From NCBI GenBank assembly GCA_936440205.1, contig OW387149.1:7832114-7896113 (forward strand): a stretch of 64,000 nt of DNA, read 5' to 3'. Within the stretch, counting starts at the first letter, position 1; each line of letters opens with the position of its first letter. A program made the position numbers and the translations under genes. Shown one piece after another: positions 11,274-22,066 of this stretch. Below the pieces are notes generated by a model. It ran no database searches. It was not told the DNA's origin and saw only the letters and a list, made by a program, of their open reading frames with translations. The DNA is from Lepidonotus clava (taxonomy: Eukaryota > Annelida > Polychaeta > Phyllodocida > Polynoidae).

Positions 11274-13026
11274 CTGGAATTAAGCATGATCTTATTAACA
11301 AAGGTATCACTTTCAGCTAGAATATATACAAATAATTCCATATGAACTGCTTAAAGGAGAAAACCAGTGGTGAACTGCCACAAAAAATAATATAAGTAGG
11401 TCTTGGTTTTCTAAAATCATCAGTCAGAACAATTTCAAAATCTGATCAAAGCACTTAAAAAATTAATGAGCAAATAAGAATTTGCTCAGCTTGCCATTGG
11501 GGGTTTCCATTTTGAATATATTACCTAACATGCATCTCACTGTTAAGCCAAATTGTTTCTGTTTGAACTTGCAAAGGCTTTTCCATAGTATTATATTTAG
11601 GTTTGAAAATGCTATTCAAAAAACATCAAGAAATGTCATACTCCTAGTGGAGATATATCTATCCACTTTCTGTATAAAGGATTTTAAAATTTTATAGGGG
11701 TTTTAGTCTAAAACCTGCCATGGAAACATCAGTTTGTCTAGCAACACCACTATCAGTAGGTACAACACCTGTTAATGAGATTTTTAAATAAACACATAAA
11801 CACTAAATCAATAGTGACAGGTATAGTTAATAATCTGAGACCTAATACAGATATTTTGTGCTTAAGTCTAACCCAGTAAACCTAAATGTTGCCTCAATAT
11901 TGAACCAGTGATTGCCTTCAACATTGAATCATCATTCAGAAATGCCATTTTTCCTACTTTTGTTGAGTTTCCTACTTTTTGGTGATTTTGGATCACCCAT
12001 ACAAAAATATTATAGCTACACAAAGATAGGGACAGCATTTACAACTCCTGAACCCTGTAAGTCAATGTAGAATGTTGTTTTACCTACCCTAAGTTGAAAT
12101 GGTGAGAACAAATTAACTGCCCTCAATAAGGACATATTTGTATGCAGACACTGAAACTGTAAACTGTTAGAGGAGATTTCTCTTCAACTCTGTGGTAGCA
12201 AGCTGCAATTCCTCTCCGTACCGCAACTCAACTGAATACATGTGTGCCTGATGGTGTTCCCCAGTCTCATACATGCACCCCCTTTCAACAAACATTTGAC
12301 ACACATTTGGGTAATTATGGGTTGCCGAGTGGTGTACACCTTTTCAACAACATAGAATATCACATTGTGTGTGGGCCCACCTACACCATGATTCTCAGTT
12401 TGTGAATATCCCAGGCAACAATGTAACATTACTATAACTTTGCAGTAATGTTCTATTTAGTTCTGGTTTGGTTCTTGTATTACTTTGATGGCATCCAATA
12501 ATGTATTTAGAACCTAACATCGAGACATTGCACTGTAATGTGATTATAACATCCTTTTTTGGTAAGGTCTTAACTTCACAAGAAAATTACGTTATTATAA
12601 CACTCTGTTTTAGAGTGTCTCAACCTAACGTAAAGTGATGTAACTGTTACATAAAAAAAGGGCAGGTAACGTATGGTCACAGAAGGTGCTTGTTACATCG
12701 CTGCTAGCCTGGGATGTGTACCGTTGTGACACATAGGGGCCTACATCGTAACCCAGTAAAAACTTAATCTTCATTTTACAAATGTTGATTTCCAAATATT
12801 GTTCAATGCTAGAAACTGATGTTGATCCAAAGTTGAGTGATCAATATTAAAAGTCTCACGATTGATTTGATGTCTTCATGCTAACACTGTAGGTTAAAAA
12901 GGGGGTATATCCTGCATTATATCTAATGCTAGAACACTTTTTGCTTGCATTTTGCCCATTTTTATTTTGAGTTATAGAGCTCTGTGAGGAGTATCTGTCA
13001 ATAATAATGCTTTGTTTAGCCTTAAC
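11274..13026. other. Non-coding tail of duplication copy A
   Basis: No recognisable gene. The part from 11812 to 12992 is repeated in copy B and as a free-standing third copy (38879-40029). It contains ACGTTATTATAACA-type words and a short inverted pair around AACACTCTGTTTTAGAGTGT (12600-12618). Confidence 0.5.
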
Positions 13027-13028
13027 AA

Positions 13029-13043
13029 GAGCCTTCGGCTCTA
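13029..13043 (-). terminator. Candidate Helitron 3'-terminal hairpin
   Basis: AGAGCC TTC GGCTCT is a perfect 6-bp stem with a 3-base loop, placed two bases inside the point where homology to copy B stops. Helitrons and Helentrons carry a short hairpin close to their 3' end, so position and form fit. The canonical CTRR tail is not seen on the expected side, which would fit the Helentron-like group better than classic Helitrons. Confidence 0.4.
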
Positions 13044-14672
13044 GGTTTTGAGGACACAATTAAATTTAGTCCTAACTAGTTCAAAAGTCAGAATGAGAAC
13101 AGATAGGAGTGGGGTTGAAATAAACACCTACCATAACACCCCTAATTTCTTATACATTTTTTACCTTTGATATTTTTTTTACATGTCTCCTGAAATGTCT
13201 AAAAAAAGTTATGGTAGGTCAGTTTACCTGAACACAACAAATCCTTCGTAGGCCTTATTTGAGTATTTTGCACGTCTTCCCCTTTTATTGGAAGATTCAA
13301 CCACGATTACCATGATCGGGCCCTAGCAGCATGTCCTCTGCATTCTGTCAATTTTTGAAAAATTAATCAAATCCATCTTCTAAATATTCCAAATGAATCC
13401 AGAGAACACACTTTAAGCAGTATTCGTGCACCTTTAATATTATTATTCAATACATGAAGTGAGCGACAAAAACTGCTTGTGGCTTTTACTACATAAACTG
13501 AATCTAGATTTTTCCCATAGCTTCACAAAAAAGCCACCAAATGTGAAGGGCATGACTTCCAGTTTGGCAAGGCTAGAAAAAAAAGAACATTTCTTATCAG
13601 CACAATACAACACTATAAAAAACAAACCTCAGTAAGCAAAGATAGATCCATTATGACTGAACTATCTGCATGGTATATGCTATCTTCCACTCTCAGCCTT
13701 TATAAAAAAAAAGTTCTATTTAAAGAAAGAAAATGTAGCATTATATTCTTTATCATGGGGTTATACCATTCCTAAAAAAAAAAGCAACTATTTTATTAGA
13801 AGTGCTCAAAAGAAAGGACTATTTTACACTTGTAATATGGGCCAAGGGAATTTATTCTTGATAAGCCAGTCACAAAAATTTTGAGAGGTGGTACTACATC
13901 TTAGGTGCTCTAAATCATTTTAAACACTATTCACCCAATGCTCAAAATTCCATATTCAAAGCAAATGGCAGAAAATACATTATCAAAAGTATACACCTCC
14001 CACTTGTGGTCCAATAAATTGCACTAGAAGATTGAATTTACAATATCAAAACACTTTTCGATAGCATGTGCTGATAAGAAATGTTCTTATTTTTTCTCCT
14101 TGCCAATTCATATCTAATTAACCAAGCACAGATTTTTAAAATATTTTTTTTAAACAATGTCCCTTACTTTATGGAAGCATGTCAGATAACACCATCAAAA
14201 CAAATATTATCTCCAAGATGAACCTGGGTAATTCACTCTTGGAACCAAACTGTCTTTTAATCAATAAAAAAGAGATGTGCAGAAATTACATTTTTCAGAA
14301 TAAACCTATTTTTCTTCAACCAAGAAGAACATGGGTTGCTCACTCTTGGAAGTTACATACAATACTGATGTTTTAGTACCTTTCATAAAATGTTCCAGTT
14401 TTTTGTTGTTACTCTTCTGTAATTTCATAATCCTCAGGCTTGCAATCCTCTTACATCCTATTATAAACACCCAAGCCTAGGACAGTGAAAAAGAAGCTAT
14501 TTTCAACAGAGGACATCACTATAAATATTACCTATTGCAAGCCATGGATGTAGCTATTTTGATATCCCTTACACTTTTTTCTCAGATATATATCAAACCT
14601 CAACCCAATGAAAATTAAGAACATGCTCTTTGATAAACACGAATCCAGACATTGTTCTTTAATTGTTATTCT
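13044..14672. other. Non-coding, with a 39-bp inverted repeat
   Basis: No recognisable gene. Arms at about 13565-13603 and 14068-14105 are inverted copies of each other (core GTGCTGATAAGAAATGTTCT) and enclose about 465 bp. The arms could be those of a small foldback element or part of the Helitron 3' region. Confidence 0.5.
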
Positions 14673-15558
14673 CATATCCCCAAGTCTTGAGATGATCTTA
14701 TATGCTACTATGTACAACCAAGCTCAGGGAGATGAGGAAAAAAAAGAAAGGTCACACCTTTCCATACTCCAGAAGTTTCTTGCTATCTCATATCCCCAAG
14801 TCTTGCAATCCTCTTATATATTACTATGTACAACCAAGCTCAGGGAGATGAGTAAAAACCAAAAAGGTCGCACCTTTCCATACTCCAGAAGTTTCTTGCT
14901 ATCTCATATCCCCAAGTCTTGCAATCCTCTTATATATTACTATGTACAACCAAGCTCAGGGAGATGAGTAAAAAAAAAAAGGTCGCACCTTTCCATACTC
15001 CAGAAGTTTCTTGCTATCTCATATCCCCAAGTCTTGCAATCCTCTTATGTATTACTATGTACAACCAAGCTCAGAGAGATGAGTAAAAAAAAAAGGTCGC
15101 ACCTTTCCATACTCCAGAAGTTTCTTGCTATCTCATATTCCCAAGTCTTGCAATCCTCTTATATATTACTATGTACAACCAAGCTCAGGGAGATGAGTAA
15201 AAAAAAAAAAAGGTCGCGCCTTTCCATACTCCAGAAGTTTCTTGCTATCTCATATTCCCAAGTCTTGCAATCCTCTTATATATTACTATGTACAACCAAG
15301 CTCAGGGAGATGAGTAAAAAAAAAAAAGGTCGCGCCTTTCCATACTCCAGAAGTTTCTTGCTATCTCATATCCCCAAGTCTTGCAATCCTCTTATATGTT
15401 ACTATGTACAACCAAGCTCAGGGAGATGAGTAAAAAAAAAAAAAAAGGTCGCACCTTTCCATACTCCAGAAGTTTCTTGCTATCTCATATCCCCAAGTCT
15501 TGCAATCCTCTTATATATTACTATGTACAACCAAGCTCAGGGAGATGAGTAAAAAAAA
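14673..15558. repeat. Minisatellite, eight copies of about 116 bp
   Basis: Units start at 14673, 14789, 14905, 15020, 15134, 15251, 15367 and 15486 (period 114-119). Each has CATATCCCCAAGTCTTG, then TACTATGTACAACCAAGC, GGGAGATGAG, a variable A-run, GGTCGCACC and AGAAGTTTCTTGCTATC. Length varies mainly in the A-run. The first copy is the most divergent. The open frames across the array are by-products of the repeat. It lies downstream of the Helitron genes, where Helentron derivatives (HINEs, pearl-type elements) are known to carry tandem repeats. Confidence 0.9.
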
Positions 15559-15589
15559 GTAGATAGGATCTTCTTTGAACACCTTGTTA

Positions 15590-16040
15590 ATTTGTTGGGG
15601 TAGTTTAACATCCGGTCAACCACACAGATTTGAACACCTGTTACTACTTTTTTAATCTAGGCACCTAAGTATTTTATTTATTCATACTTCAAGAAGAGTT
15701 TAGAAGCTGGCTACATTCACGCATAGCCACTTATTAAAATTTTACACTGCTATGTTCTATGTTTTATATTAATAAGTCATTTCTATCTGGTCCCTTTTCA
15801 ATCAAGGAACTGGCTACATTCGTGCACAGCCCCCATCATGCATACCTTTTCCCTAATCTCTGAACACTATCTTCCTGGTCTTGTTCCTTTGATTTGTTGG
15901 GGTAGTTTAATGTCTGGTCAACCACACAACTCAATAAAAGACCAGAAGCTGGCTACATTCGTGCACAGCCCCTGTCCTTCACTTCAAGTCATTTTCAACT
16001 CATGAAGCTGGCTACTTTCATGCACAGCCCCTACAGACAC
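15590..16040. repeat. Two short-motif families behind the Helitron genes
   Basis: Family 1 (minus strand GCTGTGCACGAATGTAGCC plus AGCTTC) occurs four times, at about 15703-15729, 15806-15833, 15945-15973 and 16014-16040. Family 2 (TTTGTTGGGGTAGTTTAA followed by GGTCAACCACACA) occurs twice, at 15591-15627 and 15893-15931. They sit between the minisatellite and the last Helitron frame. They could be protein-binding sites used in transposition or transcript-end signals; the function is unknown. Confidence 0.75.
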
Positions 16041-16050
16041 AACCTTTATC

Positions 16051-16530
16051 CTAATCTGTGGAAGTTTCAATCTCTACTTCATATACATGTCCACATTCTA
16101 TTGACATTAAGGATGAGTTAGCATCCCTAATATCACTTCCTCCTTCATTAATTCCTTCCTCATCACAGTCCATGGACATGGAAGATAAGTCAGCATCCCC
16201 CACATCCCTTTCTTCTTCCTTAAAAACACCCTCCTGTTTGCAAACACCCCACTGATTGCTGCCATCATCCTCACCTTCTAGTTTCTGGTTATCATTCTTA
16301 TCTCTCATGTCCAAGCCTCCCCTGAATGCAATCTGTGCCCTATAGGCCTTAGATACCTGTTCTTTTCTCTTTTTAATTTCCCTTATCTTTTTCTCGAGAT
16401 TTTTAACTTCTAAATCAGCTAAGTGGAGCTTACTTGCACAGTGAAACCGGTTTTGTCTAGCACTGTCCAAAACCTTTTGAAGGTCTTCCTCCTCGACACA
16501 TAACTTAGCTAGATTGAGTGCCTGGTTCAT
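16051..16530 (-). CDS. Small coiled-coil protein encoded in the Helitron
   Basis: 159 residues. The first 70 form a charged helix with heptad-like spacing (LADLEVKNLEKKIREIKKRKEQVSK is its core). The rest is acidic with two related stretches (GDADLSSMSMDCDEEG and RDANSSLMSIECGH). On the minus strand a pyrimidine tract and CCTAG lie directly before the ATG, a good splice acceptor, so this frame is probably an exon joined to an upstream one. It lies 88 bp after the Rep-helicase stop, on the same strand, and may come from the same transcription unit by alternative splicing. I do not recognise the family. A DNA-binding or oligomerising accessory factor is possible but unproven. Confidence 0.55.
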   Translation of the reverse strand: MNQALNLAKLCVEEEDLQKVLDSARQNRFHCASKLHLADLEVKNLEKKIREIKKRKEQVSKAYRAQIAFRGGLDMRDKNDNQKLEGEDDGSNQWGVCKQEGVFKEEERDVGDADLSSMSMDCDEEGINEGGSDIRDANSSLMSIECGHVYEVEIETSTD

Positions 16531-16618
16531 CTAGGAAAGAAAAAAGGAATATTGATAAGAATTAACAGCAGGTTATCAGGTTGTAAAATTTGAAAAGAAT
16601 AGATATCATTAACAGAGT

Positions 16619-19600
16619 TTAGTAATTGAATAGATTTGTGTATGGACGGAAAATGGTAGCATTGTTCCTTTTCTTCAGTAAGGCAGTGTAGTGTTTTCGT
16701 CTTTGGTCAAAGTGTATACACAATGGCTCTTCAGAATATCCTGAAGTTTTAAATTGGAGGGGAGTAGTGTAGAGCAGATGACCACCAAGATGTTGGTGAG
16801 CTTCAAAACTATTTTGAAGTTGTTCAGCTGAAGCAAATGGCAAAGAAAAGTTTCCATTAACACGAAATGATGAATACACAAAAATATTTCTTTGAAGAAT
16901 AATAGAGAGTGCAAGTAGATGAAATTCATTTCCCCACTCCCGGTCATTCCGTGCTATTTTCACCAACTTGTACACCCTCTCTAGCAAAGTGCCTTCATCC
17001 CTGACAGTATCCATTCCTATGAGATACAAAAAGAAATCCAGTTTACCCCAGAGACATTCTACTGTAAGGAACCTCAGACAAAGCCGCTGAGTCTCAGAGC
17101 CAACCAGACAGAGAGAAATGGCATTCCAAAGGCAGTTGCCATCTCCTGTTGTTTTAACAGGAAGATAATCTTCAATCATTGCAGGATGAAGCTCACTCTG
17201 AACATGAAGATCGACATCATCTGGGATTTGTGATATGTATGCATCAAGTCCTTGCAAAAGGTTCTTAAATTTTGCAAAGGTTGGCCGATACTGCTCTAGA
17301 ACTCTTGTGATTGATTCTGGAATTATGGCTGGATTAAAGAAAGAATATGCTATTTCTACTCTAAGAGTATTGTATGTTTGTTTCTTCATCTCTAGAAACT
17401 CCTTTTGATTAACTAAAGGTGACTGGTTTTGGATTTCATTAAATGAACCAACCTTTTTTTCACTGTTGAACTTTGTCTCATTTTCAGCACTTACAGTTGG
17501 ATTTGAAGCCATAGTTACAGTTTCACAGCTTTGTGTGCTGCTACTATCATCTGAGGATGTTTTGGTTGTATTTCTACTGCAGCTTTCTACCTTTGACTTC
17601 ATAGTTTTGAGGCTTCCCTTTTCTTTGGCATGATGCATGATGTCTGAAACCACAGGGTTAGCCATAATGGCTTTGTTTGAGAATGAAAGGAGGTGCAAAT
17701 CTTGAAATTTTGAAACTCTACTTAGTGCAACATAAGCCTGCCCAGATGCAAAGAAGCTGTTATCCATATAGACAAAGCACTTACCAAGAGTCATTCCCTG
17801 AGCTTTATGAACAGTACAGGCCCAGGATAAAATGATCGGGAACTGTACTCTGTAGACAGTGATTCCACGATGTTTGAGTTGGATTTTCTGTTTCACTTTT
17901 GGAATAGGTAAAATATCACTGCCATCAAGTCTCTTGACCATTAGAACCTTTTTGTGTACTGTCTGGAGAATACCTACTGTTCCATTGACCACACCACCAG
18001 CAACATCTAAGTTCCTAGTTATCATCACCTTTGCCCCTATCCTCACGACTATTTGCTTGGGCATAACACCTTTTTGGTTATCTATCTCATCAGAATGTTC
18101 AGAAGATAGATAATTCCCACTGTTGTCATAGTCAGTACCTCTCAGTTGAAAAATGGCCTTATCCTTTAGTGTTGTTTCTTGTACCTGTTGATTGACTTTT
18201 TCCCTGTCTACATGTTTAGAGCAAAGAACAAATGAATATGGGTTTGCTATGTCTTCACACTCACTTGTTATAGGATGTCCCTTACCACAGACTCTACCTT
18301 CTAAAGCATCAATATCTTCTTTTGTCTGGAGACCTTCTCTTACCCTGTTAAGAATCCCTTGAAAAGCAATGTCGCCTTTTTGTCTACAATTCTCCTCAAG
18401 CAAAAATGGTTTAAATCTAGACCATAGGGGACTTGAATAAATCTGTCTATAACACGGCTGGCTTATGACAGATGGAAGCTGGTAAAGATCACCAAACAAA
18501 ATCAAGCTCTTTCCCCCAAATGGTTTGGATTTGCCTGAATCACCAGAGACTTCTCTACAGATGTTATCTATGGTTTCAAGTAATTCTGCGCTCATCATAC
18601 TGATCTCATCAATGATGATGACATCAGTGGATGCAATTGAAGACCATGTTTGATCCCGGTAATTGAATTTCTTTTCCAGTTCTGTGGATAATTTGAAAAA
18701 AGAATGGATTGTTTGGCCCCCAACTAACTGTGCTGCATTTCCAGAAGTTGCCAAAACTTCAACCATGTTTGCTGCCGATTCAAGTAAAAGCAAAATTGTT
18801 CCCAAAAGGAATGATTTCCCTGTTCCTCCGGGCCCTGTCACAAAAGCTAATATTTGATCAGAGGCATGATCAGAAACATAATCAAATACCTGTTTTTGGC
18901 TGGTCGTCATTTGGCCAATTTTTGATTCAAGATCTTTCTTGTCTTGAAGTATTTTCATTTGATTACACATCACAATCTTTTGAATTTCAGGGTTCATTTC
19001 AACCTGAAGTTCGTCAAGTGCTACACTTTGATATGACTCTAGTTCATTGTCCTCAAACGGTATCTCTTCCCCATATTCTAGATTCCTGATTTTTCTTGCA
19101 ATGGTTTCTGAATCTGCCAACCCTTCATGCAACATTTTCTTTGCAATTTTTGAAATTTGCACTGGATCGAAATTTCTGGTTTTCATCTCTTTGAAACTTA
19201 CATCTAACTCATCCTCCAGGATAAAAAGCTCTCTGATGTAACACTCTTCCTTGAAGGTTTTTGACTCGTTGTCTTCACTGAGTAAATCTTTGTCTGACCG
19301 AAATGGAACTTTTAACAAAAGCTGTTGGTAGTAGAATATCTCTTTGTCATCAGCAGTCAGGAAACGGTACCTTGGAACTAAGTCCTGTGTCCTCTTAACC
19401 ACATACCTACCTTCAATATCAACAGGTGGGCTTTTTGTTTTGGGCTTTTGTTTGACTATGTTGTATTTACAAATGTAATCTGGGTACAGCATTGATTCAA
19501 ACTCTGGGTTCTGTGGGCGTTTTTCATAGGACTCCCGAGGACCATCAAGAAAGACCTCATTACTCTCAGGATCTAACAGTTTTATGTCATCAATAGACTT

Positions 19601-22066
19601 CAAGGGTCGCCTCCTATCAGTTGGGAAATTCGTATCAATGTACTTTACTTGGTTATCAGAACACACCATTGGCAATGATAGCTGCATTGCAACAGCCTCA
19701 GGTGCACCAACTAACCTGGACTCTAAATAACGTGAAACATCAGAGTCATACTCTACTTCCAATCCAAAAGTTGGCTCAACTTTTGAGACATATTTGACCA
19801 GGTACCTTTCTAGCCCAGATTGTGTGATTCTCTGAACATTCAAGTGACCATCCCAAGCAGTCAAAAGGTATGGATTGTATGGGACAATCCGTTGGTCCTC
19901 TGGAAGGGAACGCTTGTACTCATACCTGGTGCCAGAGCTACCATACCCATTCTTTTCTTTCAAAGGATAAGGGAAACCATACTTACACTTTTCAGTCGCC
20001 TTACCTTTCCATGTGCGGAAGCACCGGTTTGTAATACAGTGGTGCACCTGGTATTTCTCTACCTTTTTTCGCAACTCTAATGACTCTGGGTCTTCCCCCC
20101 GAGGAACCTCTGACACTATGCTTTTTTCTACAAAAGTACCTTCTTTAAGCCATAGGATTCCATGAAAGTGAAGGGCGCCCCTATTCTGAGCCTCTGTCCT
20201 GTACCAATAATGTTCTACCTCCCCAAATACACATTCTTTTCCAATGATCAGTTTTTTGATTTCTTGGAATCTTTCAAAGAAATAAACTGTTGGTTCAACT
20301 GGATGGAGCACAGATGCCTTATCTGGATACTGTGATAGAATTTCTTTCAGAGGCTCCCATCCCTCATTGAATGTTAGAGTAAAGAAAATGTCCCCTTGAC
20401 CAAAATGGCTCACTCTGGCCACTAAATCCAACCACTGTTTTTCCCAGTAAGCTTTGCTACCTGTTATAGTGGCATTTACAACGTTTCCATACATGAAATA
20501 CTTAGTACTGTCACTTAGTGTAGAAGATTTCAAAGGAGTCTGGCGGTCTTTATTTGTTGCAAGAGCTGTGTTAATGTAACAGAGCCTTGCTTTAATGTTC
20601 CTATCAAATGAGAAGAATGGATAAAACCTATCATTGGCCCAACGTCTGTCAACATGTAATAGCCTATGTTTGTGGTAATGACCCATTGTTAACCCTGGAA
20701 AATTTATGTCTTTGAACCACGAACCTTTCCCATAGGGGAACAGGTGTGGAAACAATTTCGCCTCTAAGTCTGGATCACCATAAGTGATGCTCTCAACTGT
20801 AGCTGTTTCTTCAGTTCTTACGACAGCTTGCCCTATGACAATCTTTTCCAAATCACATGGTTCTTTTGGTGCATTGAATACACTGGCAGGAATAATCAAA
20901 CCGTTTTTCTTTTCAATTTCTGATGCAGCAATTTGACCATCATCAACTACCTTAAGATCATCAGTCTTTTGTGGTAGTCCACAGAACAGACCTGATGCAG
21001 AAGAAGTTTTTGCAAAACCATGAATTGTTTCGAGGTTTGAGAGGAAGTGTTTATACAAATGGTTATTTTTCCTTAACCACAGAACACATGGTTTTACATC
21101 TTTAGTGCTCATTGGAAGCTCAGAATTTTCCCCATCCTGAAATACTCCTACCATTCCCCTCATGTTCTCTTGTGAGTTTTTCTGAATCTTGACATGACCA
21201 TGTAGATGGAGATAACTGTATCCTCTATTTTTGAATGTTGAACAGTACAGGTTTCCAATAGACATTTTTCTATACTGGGAATATGACTTCAACTTTGCAA
21301 TGCAGTCAGGTCTTTTTCCATGGTTGTTGAAAAAGTTAAATCTTGTGTGTCTTTGCACCTTTATTTTATCCTTACAGGTTGCGCAAACAGAAACGCTGTA
21401 ACTGCTTTTATTAAGCCTGGTTAGAATTTGGACAGGGCTGTCATCAGGAACCAAATCTTTGGCTAACCATTCATTTTCAGGGAGATTTTCAGCCCAGTTT
21501 ACTGACCTCATGTACATGGTCCTGCCACATACAGCACATACTGCTTTTGGCTTAACATCCTTGAGATGATCCATTACCTTGTGAACAACATCCACCTTTC
21601 TAGGATCCAAGTTTATATTATCAATGTTTGTGTCTGGATTCATGTCATACTCCATCTCTGAATCTTCCCAATTGATTTCAGGCACAACCTGATGTCCCTG
21701 ATTTATGTTATCAATGTTTGTGTCTGGATTCATGTCATACTCCATTTCTGAATCTTCCCAATTGATATCAGGCACAACCTGAGGGCCCTGATTTATGTTA
21801 TCAATGTTTGTGTCTGGATTCATGTCACAATACATGTTTGTCTGTTCAAAAGTGGTATCAGGCACAACCTGAAATCTCTGTTCATAACAGGCTTGAATAG
21901 CCACCTTATTCTCACAGGCTTGCTTTGAGCGAGTATATGAATGGTCATGGTTTATTGACCGTAAACACTTATGAAACGGCTCAACAAATGAAGGCAAAGT
22001 GTAACAACTATGATCAGTAAAGGTTTCTATATGACCTGAGTCGTTCCACTGCACACTGTCAGCCAT
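16619..22066 (-). CDS. Helitron Rep-helicase with C-terminal OTU protease domain
   Basis: 1815 residues, unbroken. It should nick, unwind and transfer one strand of the element in rolling-circle transposition in the nucleus. In order: three 30-residue repeats (QVVPDINWEDSEMEYDMNP-type, about 57-146); a Cys-rich segment (CAVCGRTM ... CATCKDK, about 170-230); the Rep HUH nuclease with HFH at 633-635 (ALHFHGIL) and paired tyrosines Y755 and Y759 (RYLVKYVSK); a PIF1-like superfamily 1B helicase with Walker A GPGGTGKS 1078-1085, Walker B D1153/E1154 (IIIDEISMM), LFGDLYQLP and, near its end, YVALSRVSKFQDL; then an OTU-like cysteine protease domain with D1642-GNC1645 and H1792. OTU domains are known in several animal Helitrons. 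All catalytic motifs are present and no stop or frame break is seen, so the gene looks functional. Confidence 0.95.
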   Translation of the reverse strand: MADSVQWNDSGHIETFTDHSCYTLPSFVEPFHKCLRSINHDHSYTRSKQACENKVAIQACYEQRFQVVPDTTFEQTNMYCDMNPDTNIDNINQGPQVVPDINWEDSEMEYDMNPDTNIDNINQGHQVVPEINWEDSEMEYDMNPDTNIDNINLDPRKVDVVHKVMDHLKDVKPKAVCAVCGRTMYMRSVNWAENLPENEWLAKDLVPDDSPVQILTRLNKSSYSVSVCATCKDKIKVQRHTRFNFFNNHGKRPDCIAKLKSYSQYRKMSIGNLYCSTFKNRGYSYLHLHGHVKIQKNSQENMRGMVGVFQDGENSELPMSTKDVKPCVLWLRKNNHLYKHFLSNLETIHGFAKTSSASGLFCGLPQKTDDLKVVDDGQIAASEIEKKNGLIIPASVFNAPKEPCDLEKIVIGQAVVRTEETATVESITYGDPDLEAKLFPHLFPYGKGSWFKDINFPGLTMGHYHKHRLLHVDRRWANDRFYPFFSFDRNIKARLCYINTALATNKDRQTPLKSSTLSDSTKYFMYGNVVNATITGSKAYWEKQWLDLVARVSHFGQGDIFFTLTFNEGWEPLKEILSQYPDKASVLHPVEPTVYFFERFQEIKKLIIGKECVFGEVEHYWYRTEAQNRGALHFHGILWLKEGTFVEKSIVSEVPRGEDPESLELRKKVEKYQVHHCITNRCFRTWKGKATEKCKYGFPYPLKEKNGYGSSGTRYEYKRSLPEDQRIVPYNPYLLTAWDGHLNVQRITQSGLERYLVKYVSKVEPTFGLEVEYDSDVSRYLESRLVGAPEAVAMQLSLPMVCSDNQVKYIDTNFPTDRRRPLKSIDDIKLLDPESNEVFLDGPRESYEKRPQNPEFESMLYPDYICKYNIVKQKPKTKSPPVDIEGRYVVKRTQDLVPRYRFLTADDKEIFYYQQLLLKVPFRSDKDLLSEDNESKTFKEECYIRELFILEDELDVSFKEMKTRNFDPVQISKIAKKMLHEGLADSETIARKIRNLEYGEEIPFEDNELESYQSVALDELQVEMNPEIQKIVMCNQMKILQDKKDLESKIGQMTTSQKQVFDYVSDHASDQILAFVTGPGGTGKSFLLGTILLLLESAANMVEVLATSGNAAQLVGGQTIHSFFKLSTELEKKFNYRDQTWSSIASTDVIIIDEISMMSAELLETIDNICREVSGDSGKSKPFGGKSLILFGDLYQLPSVISQPCYRQIYSSPLWSRFKPFLLEENCRQKGDIAFQGILNRVREGLQTKEDIDALEGRVCGKGHPITSECEDIANPYSFVLCSKHVDREKVNQQVQETTLKDKAIFQLRGTDYDNSGNYLSSEHSDEIDNQKGVMPKQIVVRIGAKVMITRNLDVAGGVVNGTVGILQTVHKKVLMVKRLDGSDILPIPKVKQKIQLKHRGITVYRVQFPIILSWACTVHKAQGMTLGKCFVYMDNSFFASGQAYVALSRVSKFQDLHLLSFSNKAIMANPVVSDIMHHAKEKGSLKTMKSKVESCSRNTTKTSSDDSSSTQSCETVTMASNPTVSAENETKFNSEKKVGSFNEIQNQSPLVNQKEFLEMKKQTYNTLRVEIAYSFFNPAIIPESITRVLEQYRPTFAKFKNLLQGLDAYISQIPDDVDLHVQSELHPAMIEDYLPVKTTGDGNCLWNAISLCLVGSETQRLCLRFLTVECLWGKLDFFLYLIGMDTVRDEGTLLERVYKLVKIARNDREWGNEFHLLALSIILQRNIFVYSSFRVNGNFSLPFASAEQLQNSFEAHQHLGGHLLYTTPLQFKTSGYSEEPLCIHFDQRRKHYTALLKKRNNATIFRPYTNLFNY
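21626..21895 (-). repeat. Three 90-bp coding repeats in Rep-helicase N-terminus
   Basis: Three consecutive 30-residue units, each opening QVVP and ending DMNPDTNIDNIN. The two C-terminal units are almost identical (EINWEDSEMEYDMN versus DINWEDSEMEYDMN); the first is more divergent (DTTFEQTNMYCDMN). The in-frame expansion appears recent. Function is unknown; the acidic, Asn-rich composition suggests a flexible linker. Confidence 0.8.

Larger units (their letters stand above)
7261..13026. repeat. Segmental duplication, copy A
   Basis: About 5.8 kb that reappears at 30554-36843 (copy B) in the same order and orientation with only scattered substitutions and small indels. It contains a decayed Harbinger transposase (about 8137-9700), a GT31 gene (10209-11273) and a non-coding tail (11812-12992) that occurs a third time at 38879-40029. 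The left edge lies inside an inverted-repeat element that is complete only in copy B. The right edge is GCCTTAAC at 13026, where foreign sequence begins. Confidence 0.9.

Noticed and set aside
14673-15558. Regular array that could be mistaken for a CRISPR or a repetitive protein
   Set aside because: Units are about 116 bp, contiguous and alike throughout, with no spacers, in a eukaryotic context. The open frames change with the A-run length.
16675-20080. Several smaller frames on both strands within the Rep-helicase
   Set aside because: Overlaps in other frames with the 1815-codon gene, none with its own domain.
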